Shown: positions 22,586 through 33,220 of the stretch, piece after piece | Position numbering within the stretch: the first letter of the stretch is position 1 | Layout: every line of letters begins with the position of its first letter | NCBI RefSeq assembly: GCF_026230105.1 | Contig: NC_079484.1 | Coordinates: forward strand, 11,051,805-11,115,804 | DNA length: 64,000 nucleotides | Direction of reading: 5' to 3' | DNA from: Diorhabda sublineata | Taxonomy: Eukaryota; Arthropoda; Insecta; Coleoptera; Chrysomelidae | Translations under genes and position numbers: made by a program | The notes under the pieces: model-generated | The model's input: only the letters and a program-made list of their open reading frames with translations | Databases searched by the model: none | What the model was told of the DNA's origin: nothing

Positions 22586-23898
22586 TAAGGGTCATCCATA
22601 AATTGCGTCACACTAATTTCATGATTTTTTGCTTCTCCCCCGTCTTTATCACAGCTGGTTACATTTGTGAAACTCCCCCTTGCCTATTGGGACGTCAAAT
22701 ATTTTGCAAATATACATTTAGAAATTATTGAATGAAAACAGCAGCTCCAAAATAAATTTTATTTTCATTTAAATTATTTTTTTCATAAAATTAACATCAA
22801 ATCAAACAATTAACCAAACAAAAAACGATTAATTATATTAATTATAGCAATGAACAAAACAAAAAACATTAATGGAATTATATTAATTAATCTTCTATAT
22901 CTAAATAATCTCGAGTCCATTGACTTTGAATCCACACCTTTAAATTATGTATACCTGGCATAGCAGCCACTTCGCTCTCGTTTTTGTTGCTGTTGTTAAT
23001 GTAAGGAATTTTACTTGTGCCAACACCTTTTTTTCATCCGATCATACAGCATCATCGTCATCATCCACACAAAGAAGTTCAGTTCTCCTTTGAGGACAAA
23101 ACTTCGCAATAGGTAAAACTTCTTGTTGCTCTTATGTAATTGCTTGTGTTGATCAGTGGCTTTGTATGATGCAAAATATAGACCACAGATACTACACGAT
23201 CGCTTAACCAAGTATGCTTCGTCATTAAGACAATAGCTATCATACGGAACTTGCTTCAAACGTGATAACTCTCGCAGATCCAAAGCTAACTGAAGTAATA
23301 GTGGAACGAATTTACATTCGGAGTCATCTTTTTCTGTAGAGCCTTTTAGTATTTGTAATAAATATTGAGATTCGCGCACATGATTTATATACTAAGTCGC
23401 ATCACTTTCCAATTTTTTTAGCCTGTTCAACATTTAGTCTAGTGTCTGTTGGCACACGATCAATTGGCTCCAAATATTAGCCAGCGCAATACCCGCATTC
23501 TCAAAGTTTCGCTTTTTTAACTCTAAATCAGTAGTTCCATTACTGGAATACTGAACTGCCATTGCAAGTAAAAATAAATTTTTACAAAACATTCTCGAGT
23601 TCTCATAAACTTGTTACTTTGGATGTAGAATGTTTTCCGCTACGAATTGCTATGTATGTAGGTCCAGAATGTGTCATATTTACAGGTTACACAATATCTT
23701 ATATTTACACAGATATAATTGTATATGTTTTTGAGGTTTTTGTAAAGTAATAGTTTAAAGTTAGTATTTTAACATTTAGATTTTGAAATGACACGTCACG
23801 TAATTTAGGACCACTCTACCCCCTTGTCACACAATGTCACACTTAGTCGATCCCCTCACGCCCCCTTAACGTGTGACGTAATTTATGGATGGCCTCTA
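22586..23898 (-). mobile_element. DNA transposon carrying a C2H2 zinc-finger protein relic
   Basis: The left end GGGTCATCCATAAATTGCGT is preceded by TTAA, and the right end carries its inverted partner ACGTAATTTATGGATGGCC. The inverted repeats are about 25 bases with few mismatches, and a further GTCACA box is shared next to them. The 1.3 kb element encodes a broken zinc-finger protein on the minus strand. The TTAA on one side hints at a TTAA-targeting superfamily such as Kolobok or piggyBac, but the right flank does not show it clearly. The TIR wording is familiar from several insect repeats, without a firm name. Confidence 0.7.
22885..23568 (-). pseudogene. C2H2-type zinc-finger transposon protein, broken
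   Basis: The minus strand reads MAVQYSSNGTTDLELKKRN through NIWSQLIVCQQTLD, a TAA, LKKLESDAT, a TAG, then a long frame to 23011. It contains CSICGLYFASYKATDQHKQLH, a CX2C..HX3H finger. After two frameshifts the end is MPGIHNLKVWIQSQWTRDYL then a stop near 22890. There are thus two in-frame stops and two frameshifts. Short acidic runs (DDDDDA) precede the end. I recognise this type of protein from repeated insect loci of unknown function, but it has no assigned activity. The DDE nuclease was not found, so this may be an accessory protein. Confidence 0.6.
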
Positions 23899-25262
23899 CC
23901 TTTATTTGTAATTGTTCACATTAAAATTTTCATGGACTGAGAATTTTATTATGAAGTTGATTTTGAAGTATCATATCAATATTGATAAGATTTTTTCGGC
24001 ATACTCGAGCGTGCAACAGACAAATTTGGGTCCTTATTATACAGTTCACTGTCAGATGTATAATCAAACACCAATGAAAAATGTTGCTACGTTCTTAACA
24101 GTTTCTTTTGTCTGTGCATCCGTATTCATTTTTCATTTCAGTCACTGATAGATTGTTACAAAACTACCAGTTCATTACATAGCTGTATGCAATTAATAGG
24201 ACAAGTCTTTTTTCAAATGCTGAATGTTGTCTAAACAATATTGTACAGTATTAGGTCTATACCGTCCAATATTGTGAGACACATATGGTACGTCAAAGCA
24301 GATCAGAAAAGCACTAGGCAAACCCCTAACCAAGTTTAAAAGCTTGTCTGCATAACTGGAGCTATGAAATCTAGGTCACTTGAGGTCATCACAGATCATA
24401 TTCTTCTCCATTTGGTGATACACATCCATTTTTAGAATATCTCAAAAAATTACAGGTAATTATAGTAATTTAGTAAATCTCATTATCCAGCAACAAAGAT
24501 AATAGGCATCGAAAAGAACTTTACCAAGATGCTAAGTAAATAGGGAGACAAATTCTAAAGAAATACGATTGAATGGTATACAGATGATTAAAAAACTACA
24601 AGAAAAGCTGGAACCGGTGCAGTTGAAGTTAGTACCAAACTTGAAATATGAGATAAAATTCACTCTGATATTAGAGGGTATTGAAATACTGATATCTATG
24701 TCATCGACTCGAAGCTGACATAGAAGCACCTAAGAAAACTAAAACAACCAAGAATAATGGAGTCCCTCTATTTTTTGTTTTTTTCTATAGAGGAATCGTA
24801 GGAAGTGATAAAACAAATGCATTTGCTACAAATGAAGCACGAACATCCAGAGCCGTTGTGATACAATACAAAGAAGGAAACTGACAGTGAAGCACTATGA
24901 AGGGTCTTCCCAGGTTGGATTACAGCAAAAATTTTCTTTGGAAATTTTATACATAAATAGATCCAAAAAGTATTATAAACTTAGTAAAACCAAGATTCAG
25001 CTCTTCACTAGCTTCATTACATTACTACATATCTACTTTTGAGCAACCTTCAATACAAGGCTATTTTTTTATGACATAAACCTGCTATTAATGATTAATG
25101 AAATCTTATTAGAACCTGCAAAGTTAATTATTATATTACATTATATTATAGTACTTGAACCACACAACACGTGAAAACATCATTATTCAATGGCAATAGA
25201 TAAAAAACCCTGAATTTGCTTCCAAAACTCTTCTCAAGAATCAGTTGGCTATCAAAGGATTG
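23899..25262 (+). other. Intron without recognised content
   Basis: AT-rich, with no family signal. The open frame at 23912-24148 is a low-complexity read. Confidence 0.45.
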
Positions 25263-25781
25263 AGTTCCCACTTTGGTTGGTCAAATAAATCGATTATTTG
25301 ATTTTTACAACTGACACGGCAAAATGGATTACTAGACACCTTAAAAAAATTTTTACAAAATATGAACTCTTAATTTTACTAGAAAGATCATCCGTATAGC
25401 AGTTTTTTATTTTTTTCTCAGTCCAAAAGAAACTTATAAATTGAATTGAAATTTTCCAATTATTTAATGAAAAACTCTTAAAATCGGTATACATTGAAAT
25501 TTTGATGATGAATAATGATGAATACCTTTTGAACGCTTAATTTAATCGTCAAATTTTCTACAAAATTCTTTGAAAACATTTTTCTGTACAATCGATTAAT
25601 GATGAGGTATGAATTTTTTTCTAATGGACTAAGAAAAAAATGAAAAACTGCTATGTGTGCTATTAAAACTAAGAGTTCATATTTGGCGAGAATTTTTTAA
25701 GTGTCTAGCAACTCATTTTTCTGTGTCAGTTGTAAAAATAATAGTTGATTTTTTTACTTTTTGACCAACGTCAGTTCCCAC
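25263..25781. mobile_element. Foldback MITE flanked by AGTTCCCAC
   Basis: The two halves are long imperfect inverted repeats of about 170 bases each (near 25272-25440 and 25600-25772). Shared boxes include GTTGGTCAAA, TTTTTACAACTGACAC, ATATGAACTCTTA and ATAGCAGTTTTT in opposite orientation. AGTTCCCAC occurs immediately outside both ends (25263-25271, 25773-25781), fitting an 8-9 bp target duplication. The central ~160 bases are unique and non-coding. The 66-aa open frame on the minus strand is an arm translated by chance. Confidence 0.8.
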
Positions 25782-25989
25782 GTGATTATTTCAAATCTGA
25801 CATAAGAGTGTGGGAGAAAACTTGAATTCGCTAAAGCTCTGGGAATGAAAGGCAAGATGCAGATGAAAACAGTACTAATAAAGGTGCAAAGTAGCGTCAA
25901 ATCTACTTATTGATCTCTCAAAATAAATTTACCGCAATTAAATTTAGTTACGTTCAATATTTTGGTCACTGCGAAATAGTAAGTTCAGG

Positions 25990-26038
25990 CGGTCAATAAT
26001 ACTGTGCAGTTCGTTGAATTGTTTAATATTATTGACCG
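25990..26038. repeat. Perfect 12-bp stem hairpin
   Basis: CGGTCAATAATA (25990-26001) pairs exactly with TATTATTGACCG (26027-26038) around a 25-base loop. No poly-U tract or gene follows that would make it a terminator. It is probably a transposon end or chance foldback. Confidence 0.6.
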
Positions 26039-27102
26039 TTTATAGTCTGGCAAAGATTGTTTTAAAGTTAATATCAAGTATAATTTAATATAATCTCAAA
26101 AATATATACTGGTTAGTCTTTCCAATTAGTTTAATCTTGCTATTCTTATGGTCGTCTTCATAAAACCTTTCAAGCGAAGGTAATAGGTCGTTCTTGTGGT
26201 TTGTGAACATGGTAACCTAACCAAAATTTAGTTTGTATACGTCGAATTTAAAGCTAGAGAAATCTATAAAAGAATTGAATCTCCAACGGATGGAAAATGT
26301 TCAAACATCAGCGGCAGATGGCCAAAAGTCGGGGTTCCAAACGCGAGACATACATGATCATTAATATTTCCAAATTGCATATGAGTGTGTATTATTACAC
26401 AATCAATTATGATTTAAATATAAATTCTCCTAAAAATATGTTCGAAAATTCTCCTTAATTTTTCAATGAACTGATATACATAATTTTTATTGAAACTAGA
26501 GCTTGGCATCGTCAGTAAAAATATAGTATTAAACCTAGTCTTGTATAGTTCTTTGTTTTATATTCAAAATTGTGTTGTTTTATTTATTTTCGCAGTAACT
26601 GGCATCTGTATAATTTCTTTACTTTAATAAATATTTCACTTAGAGATTTTATGCATTTTATTTATGTGTGTTTTGTTGCATGTTATTACTTATATATTGT
26701 TAGAGTTGCCATTCTAAAATAATTGGAAGAAAGAAAGAAAAAACTACGTTCGTTTTGTCTTTACGTATTTACTATGTGTGTTAGAAAAAAATATATAAAC
26801 AGTCGCCCTTATTTTGGTATAAAAATTAGAATTTGGTAAATGAAATAAATACAATCTCTTTATTTACCTCCATAGATTTTACCTGAATTCTTCAATCTAA
26901 TAATAGTAGGAAGTCGGCTGTATAAAAGTCCTATAGATAACATACATGAATCATTTTTAGGGTATGAACAGTTAAGCCATAGGTCTAGAGGTCACATCAA
27001 TAAAATTTCTGTGAAACGAAAGTTTCTGTCAAGAATCGACAAGCTCTATGTATTCGCTACCCTGAGTCGACCACCATTAAAAATTATTTTTTTTTAATTT
27101 AT
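26039..27102 (+). other. Intron without recognised content
   Basis: AT-rich; nothing coding recognised. Confidence 0.45.
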
Positions 27103-27383
27103 CTGAAACTAGAACTTCTAAAATGACTGAAAAAAATTGGACGACACCTTTTATTTGCCCGGATCTGAGCATTAACTCATACGTTCCATGTCTATATATG
27201 CTCAATTATCTACATATATTTTCCAAATACATTAATAACCTTTTTTTTTGGTGATTTTATACTTTCGTGGCGCCCTCATTTTTTGGCTTTAGAAAATCGA
27301 AAAATCTTACGATTTCGATAATTTTTCTTAATCTTCGTTTATGAAAAAAAAAATATGGGAATAAAAAAATTGAAAACTTATAT

Positions 27384-27419
27384 TGGTTAGGTTAAGCTAG
27401 ATTAGGTTAGGTTAGGTTA
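27384..27419 (+). repeat. Short TTAGG-type repeat
   Basis: GGTTAGGTTAAG then ATTAGGTTAGGTTAGGTTA gives about three perfect TTAGG units plus degenerate ones. This is the common arthropod telomere motif in an interstitial place. Confidence 0.6.
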
Positions 27420-27802
27420 TGGTGGGGTGTCCTAAAAATTCGGAACAAATGTTCATATTTGGTCTGCTTTTCAAACAATTTTTCGTTTTAACGATTTAAT
27501 TATTTCTTATTTCATCCAAAAACGCCTCTTCAGTGGAAACAGCAGAAAAATTATTTTGAAAAATGATTAATCCTGATAAATTAACATCCGTGCAATTTTT
27601 TATACCATACATTTCGCAAGTATACTTTTGAATTGTGTTCTTCATTTCCTGCGATCCTACCAAAGTTATACCTACTGTCCCAAACTTGGGGCTGAAAAAT
27701 ATCGGGTTCTCCCTTCCTACTCGTGCTCTTTTTTAATGTCGTAGTAACTCCGAACCTAGCTTACGTTACAAGTACAAAAGAATAAACGTGGCGGCTACCT
27801 GG

Positions 27803-27958
27803 ATCGGAGGGAAAATCGATGGAAAACGTTGTCCTGGCAGACGATAAGCTTTATGGCTGAAGAAAATTCGTGAATGGACCGGCTTAGACACTAAGACGCT
27901 GATAAGAAGGGCCAGCGATAAAAATTACTTTGCTGGTGTTATGGCCAACCTTCGTTAG
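27803..27958 (+). pseudogene. LINE fragment, C-terminal tail (copy B)
   Basis: The frame reads GGKIDGKRCPGRR, a TAA, then ALWLKKIREWTGLDTKTLIR, and ends VMANLR with a TAG. It aligns by motif with 9-317 and 40422-40808 (GKIxGxRxPGR, WLxxIRxW). The 3' side again runs into AAAAAAGAAGAAGAG. It covers only the last ~50 residues, so it is strongly 5'-truncated. Confidence 0.7.
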
Positions 27959-28344
27959 AAGAGCACCCAAAAAAGAAGAAGAGGGCTACCTGGACTTAAG
28001 GTAGAAATACAAAATACATTCTCAAGGACTTGAATGTTAACAAGAAATAGAAAAATGAACAGTATTCCAAAAAAAATTATAGTAATGTTGGAATTAATTT
28101 AAAAAAAAAATATTAATGTATTTGAAAAAGATATGCGGATAATTAAATAATTAAACATACATAGAGATGGAATGGAATCTTTAATTCTTCAAACTAAATC
28201 GACAGTCAGACCCGGACAAATAAAAGGTGTCGACCAATTATTTTCAGTCGTTTTAGAAGTTCTAGTTTCAGAAAATCGTTAACAAATCCATGTATTCGAT
28301 GGCTTCAGATAAATTAAAAGGGTCCTTAAACTTGAAAATGAAAT

Positions 28345-29141
28345 GAAAATAATGATCATACTCTAGGATGTTCCTTGAACTTTGACTTCTAAATCTAAGA
28401 CACACAAATAATTGAATTGCCAATTCCACTAAAGTTATTATGTCAAAAAAGAGACGAAAATAATGATCATACTCTAGGAGGGTCCTTAAACTTTGACTTC
28501 TAAATCTAAGACACACAAATAATTGAATTACCAATTCCACCAAAGTATTTTGTCAAAAAAAAGATGAAAATAATGATCATACTCTAGAATGGTCCTTAAA
28601 CTTTGACTTCTAAATCTAAGACACACAAATAATTGAATTACCAATTCCACCAAAGTATTTTGTCAAAAAAAAGATGAAAATAATGATCATACTCTAGGAT
28701 GGTCCTTAAACTTTGACTTCTAAATCTAAGACACACAAATAATTGAATTGCCAATTCCACTAAAGTTATTATGTCAAAAAAAACGAAAATAATGATCATA
28801 CTCTAGGATGGTCCTTAAACTTTGACTTCTAAATCTAAGACACACAAATAATTGAATTACCAATTCCACCAAAGTTATTTTGTCAAAAAAAAGATGAAAA
28901 TAATTATCATACTCTAGGATGGTCCTTAAACTTTGACTAAGACACACAAATAATTGAAGTACCAATTCCACCAAAGTCATTTTGTCAAAAAAGAGATGAA
29001 AATAATGATTATACTCTAGGATGGTCCTTAAACTTTGACTTCTAAATCTAAGACAAACAAATAATTGAATTGCCAATTCCACTAAAGTTATTATGTCAAA
29101 AAAGTGAAGAAAATAATGATTATACTCTAGGATGGTCCTGT
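28345..29141. repeat. Tandem array, about eight copies of a ~110-bp unit
   Basis: The anchor AATGATCATACTCTAG recurs about every 110 bases near 28352, 28464, 28574, 28684, 28793, 28904, 29006 and 29117. Spacings are 112, 110, 110, 109, 111, 102 and 111. The unit also contains CTTTGACTTCTAAATCTAAG, ACACACAAATAATTGAAT and TTGTCAAAAAA. One unit lacks about 9 bases in the TTCTAAATC box. Copies are very similar, so the array is young. Minus-strand open frames across it are by-products: the period is not a multiple of three and nothing suggests selection. The array ends abruptly at GATGGTCCTG. Confidence 0.92.
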
Positions 29142-29389
29142 TGCAAATTAGTTAGTTGTTGCAAGTTTTTTGTACTTGTGTGAAGCGTAATGAAACGCCT
29201 CAAGTTCTAACACGTCGTAGTTATCACCACAGATTTTGAACAGGGATAGAATTGTAAATTTCTCGTCGTGTTAACTATACTGCAATGAAAGCAATGCATG
29301 TGTGTGTCGTGTAGGGGCCGAAAAAGAAAGAGGAACAAGAATAAAACCAACTTTTTACTGAAGTTACCAATGACCGTGCTTTGATACAA

Positions 29390-29700
29390 CCAGCTCTGTA
29401 AGTCCGTTTCGTTACCATGCGTCAAATGACTGAATAGTGGTTTGAAGCGGAAGTTTGCCAACGATTAGTGTTCCCTTCGACTACAGACCACTGTCAATAA
29501 CGCTAGTGTGAAGAACTGCAGCACTGGTAGGAATAATGGCTTAATAATGTAATCGGCGATAGACCACGTTTATATTTCGATGTGTATTACGACTGAAGAA
29601 GGTTAAAACTCCGCCTTGGAAAGTTATGTGCAAAGGACTATTGGAGCAATGGTTTGGGATGCTATTGCTTCTGGTAGTCACTTTACTGTTTTATATAAAT
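29390..29700 (+). pseudogene. Tc1-like transposase relic
   Basis: Frames give WLNNVIGDRPRLYF, resembling the W..VLF.DESRF block of the first catalytic Asp. Then VQRTIGAMVWDAIASGSHF resembles the G..MVWGAI block of Tc1-type transposases. Upstream RKFAND-like residues may be the linker. Stops and frame changes are frequent, and no terminal repeats were found. Confidence 0.45.
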
Positions 29701-31132
29701 GGACGTTCTTTTTTTTAGCAAGAGAATATATGTCTATATATTCTTAATAGATCTAATGTTTTGCTGTAGCGTAGATGTAATTCCCATGAAAAACGTATGG
29801 TATACGATGAGAAGATTGTCCAAGTGTTCGCCATCATTATCAATTTTTTCTGAGTAAATGTTAATAAAATGATAATATAGATGGATAATATAAATGCTCC
29901 ACAAAGGAACGGAATTAAATGTCTGGAATAAAATTAAAGTAGGATCAACAAATGAAGAAGAATAAGTAAATCGACATCAAATCAAAACAATTAATTGATA
30001 GGAATTTCTTATGAAGTAAAAGAAAAGAAGAGGTTCCCGTAATCAGCATCAACTACTTAGATTATTTGGTTTTAAAATCCGTCAATCGATTTGCTCAGAT
30101 AAATTTGGATAATTAAAGCATGGAGTATATTTGAATTATGTAATAAAAGATTGAAGAGAAATTCAAATTTTTACTATACTATCCGAGGAATCTGCAAATT
30201 TGGTTGATCTATGATGACAGATAATGTGTTAAACTAAATCTTCACATTTCGGGCTTTGGAGTACATACGAGACGTAGGTATTAAATAACGAGTTTGATGA
30301 TGTCGAATTTTTTTTTTCATAAAACTTCATCTTAAAAAAGTTTTAATATGAAATAAAGTAAGGGCTGCTAATTTCACCGCCGCCCGTATAATATAAAAGG
30401 ATTATTGAAAAAATACCCGCGGTTAGTTTTTTGCGAGTGAACTAAAACTACAGAATTTCAAGTTTCTAGCTTTACTGAATTTTGTTATAAGAAAGACCCA
30501 TCTTAATTTCATACGAGCAATCACCTCCTGAATTTTGTCACATGAATTTATAAACATCCTTCCTCTATCTCTACAAAACCCTGTATAAACCTACAATTAT
30601 TTGAAACAGTGCTGGAAGTCCTTATTTGTTAAATTACCAATTCTTCGATAATCATCAATTTTTGACATGACCCGAGCGGGAATCGACTAATAAAGATAGA
30701 GAGAGCGGTATTTAAGTGGAAGTTTACTATTGAAAGCGAGAGGATTTACCACTCTTTATCTTTCTCTACTTACTATTAAATTAGAAACTTGTTCTTATCC
30801 CTGTTTATCGTTCCAACAATTCGAAACATCGACGAGTAGATAAAAATATAGGGTAGTACGCTTTGGCAAATACAGAAATTAATGTGAAATAGTCACGCAC
30901 GTCAATGCGCGATACTAGATGATGGTAGTAGGGATTAGTACGGTCTCCCAAACAGGTAGACTTGACTACTATTGTCAGTTCTATTGTGCCTGTTAGACAG
31001 TGAAGAGCACTGGGGTGGGTACCTACGTTCATTATTTACTGTAGTAATTCATCAAGCGCATATTACCCTCTTTATCATCCGAATTTTTTCTCATTTTAAC
31101 TTCGTGCCTATCGTACGTTTCTCGACATTCAC
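29701..31132 (+). other. Intron without recognised content
   Basis: AT-rich. Nothing coding is recognised; a few purine-rich stretches near 30690. Confidence 0.45.
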
Positions 31133-31828
31133 TAGGGACGGGCAAATGAAAATATTATATCGATAAATATCGTATCGATATATTCAAAGAATATCGATGT
31201 ATGTAGCGAAAAAAAAATATCGATATTTTTATTTCAAAACGTTAAGTATTCAAAAATAAAAGAATTATTCGAACGTTAAAAAATTAATGCATTTTTTATT
31301 TTCGTCAGTTCTATTTATTATTTAAATAGAAGTATTATAAATGATATCTATCTATCCAATAATATAGGATCCTTAGTTCCATAAACAGATTTTAGTGATC
31401 ATAAATTTGTTGACATTTGTATAAAAGCATTAAAATGTTTTGTTTTCAAATGCATCGCTAAATTTGTTGTATTTCCACATGTTATGTATGTGTTACCACA
31501 TAAATTACAAGAAACAGGTTGATTGTTCCCATTTTTGATAAAAAAATTCCACATTGCAGACATTATGAATAAAAAAAATAACAATAACACAACGAAAAGA
31601 CACAATTAATTAAATATGAGGACAGGCAAAATATTACAACAGTAAGTGAAATATAAAGTTAGTATATACATAGTTAAATAAAATAAAGTGTTCTTAAGAA
31701 AATATTGAATTAGATACTCAAAAATTAATATCGATATTTCAAGATAAAAAAATAACGACGATATTTATCGATTAATTTTTGAAAAAATATCGATAGTTTG
31801 ATATATCGATATTTTGTGCCCTTCCCTA
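31133..31828 (-). mobile_element. hAT-superfamily element with perfect 8-bp target duplication
   Basis: Termini TAGGGACGGGCAAA and GTGCCCTTCCCTA are inverted repeats of the hAT type. ACATTCAC lies directly outside both ends (31125-31132 and 31829-31836). The subterminal regions are dense in ATCGATA palindromes, TATCGATAAATATCGTATCG on the left and mirrored copies on the right, probably transposase binding sites. The interior encodes only a BED zinc-finger piece. A sister copy is at 56960-57665. Confidence 0.92.
31399..31605 (-). pseudogene. BED zinc-finger N-terminal fragment of a hAT transposase
   Basis: The minus frame contains MWNFFIKNGNNQPVSCNLCG and then NTTNLAMHLKTKH. The CX2C pair, the aromatic residues before it, and the L..HL...H ending define a BED-type finger. 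The frame stops soon after, and the DDE core with its insertion domain is absent. It is encoded inside the 31133-31828 hAT element. Confidence 0.8.
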
Positions 31829-32043
31829 ACATTCACTCCTGTATTTGCCAAACTGCCTCTACCAGTAAGTGGGGGCCGTTTGAACAAGCTCCCATACCTA
31901 GCTCTCTTTATTTATAATATTAAATATATGCTTCTAGGTCACATTTGAGATGCTTACTACTATAACACAGTCAAGGGCAAGTGTGGGAGGGGGATGAGCA
32001 TCGGTCTGTTTTTGTTTTAAATTAATAATCGAACACCCTATTC

Positions 32044-33000
32044 CATAGGTGGGGAACCTGCGGCCTACGCGAGGTTCTTGTGCGGCCCTTTGCCACCTAG
32101 TACAAAATGGTAGAGTGTTTTTTCTTTTTCCTTATTCTTTTCTTTTTTCATTTAGAAGGAATATTGGGAATTAAAAAATTGTAGAATTGTCAGGTAATTG
32201 AAAAATTATTTATTCGGATATTTCAGAATTCCAGAAATCAATTATGCTTTTTCAGAGTATTGCCGAAATGTTGGTTTTATATCCAAATAAATAATTTTAC
32301 ACTTTACTGAAAATTCCACATTGTTTATGTAATTTACATATCTAAAAGAAACGAATAATGTTCTATGTAATATTTATTTGTAAGTAAAGTAAAATTACAA
32401 AATATTATTTACAAAATTTGTCATACAGAGCAACCACATGCTAGCTGACGATATGTTTACATCGATATTAATTGGTTGCATCATCGATTACACAGAGCCA
32501 TTCATTAGTCAGCTGATTGTCTTTGCAAAAAAAATTTAAAGTAGTGCTAGCAGCGCTAACTACCTTGTCTAAGAAGTAAACAAAACTCGGTTTCACATCT
32601 CCCATTTGAGTGTCACACCTTGCTTTAGCTTCTCTGACTCGCATCTCTCAACGCTTCCCTGTTGCGATCTTCAGCAAACTGTAGTTAACAGTGCGTGCTT
32701 ATAACAGTTACACGGTTTTATTGTATTTCTAGAATGTATACACTTTGTTAAAGATATTATTTGATATTGGTTTTTTTATCCATTATGTCAAATAGCAAGA
32801 GAAGAAAATTAGGTGATGAAAACAGAACATTTAATGTAGAATGGGAGTTAGATTTTAGACTGCTGAGAAAGATAAAATGATGGGTTTGTTGTGCAATACG
32901 GTTTTAAGTACTTTAAAAAAAGCGATTTGTCGCATTTGTCATTCAACGGGTGAGGTACAGCACTAGCGATTCAAGGATAATTATCACCATCTTGCTTTTG
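32044..33000 (+). mobile_element. Second hAT relic (GTF2IRD2/Charlie-like), 3' part lost
   Basis: The left end CATAGGTGGGGAACCTGCGG then TGTGCGGCCCTTTGCC resembles ends of Charlie/SPIN-type hAT elements. At 32785 a frame starts MSNSKRRKLGDENRTFN-VEW, matching the usual N-terminus of their transposase before the BED finger. It hits a stop at 32878 and continues frameshifted. The right terminus is not visible before the kinase terminal exon at 33119. Confidence 0.55.
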
Positions 33001-33118
33001 TTCGGGTAGTGGAGTCAAAAAGAAAAAAGTTCTTGATTGTGTTTTTTGAAATTATATTCAATTTCATAATAATTTGAATTCTTTAAATCTTTATGTATAC
33101 TATACATTTTTTTTTCAG

Positions 33119-33220
33119 GGACCTCAATTTCCTGCAAATCACTCGCCTGTTTGGCCTCCATTACTGCCACTAAGAGAGAGCCCAATTTTAGAATTAACTG
33201 AACATATGGAATCCATGTAA
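33119..33220 (+). CDS. Sik2: Salt-inducible kinase terminal exon (long C-terminus)
   Basis: A strong acceptor (long T tract, TTTCAG) opens a 34-codon frame including TAA. It begins GPQFPANHSPVWPPLLPL and ends ELTEHMESM. Phase 0 matches the donor at 14507, and Pro-rich content fits the preceding region. Alternative poly(A) signals follow (AATAAA at 33603-33608). The acceptor lies just past a hAT relic. I do not know this peptide from other SIK proteins, so its link to the kinase rests on phase, strand, splice sites and composition. The intron would be 18.6 kb. Confidence 0.65.
   Translation, partial: GPQFPANHSPVWPPLLPLRESPILELTEHMESM

Larger units (their letters stand above)
27103..28270. mobile_element. 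Inverted-repeat element enclosing a LINE fragment
   Basis: CTGAAACTAGAACTTCTAAA at 27103 is repeated inverted at 28270. Identity continues for about 66 bases through CGACACCTTTTATTTG and CCGG, and then in weaker form for ~100 bases more (CAAATACATTAATA box). The arms are about 1.1 kb apart. The interior holds TTAGG-like repeats and a truncated LINE tail. No transposase is visible, so it is a non-autonomous element or two inverted copies of one repeat. Confidence 0.6.

Noticed and set aside
27384..27419. Telomere end
   Set aside because: Only three perfect TTAGG units in an internal position; such short interstitial runs are common in insects.
28268..29082. Minus-strand open frames with repeated QLFVCLRFRSQS blocks
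   Set aside because: They follow the tandem DNA repeat. The unit is not a multiple of three and there is no start, splice or family support.
28345..29141. CRISPR-like array
   Set aside because: The whole 110-bp unit is repeated with no unique spacers, and the genome is eukaryotic.
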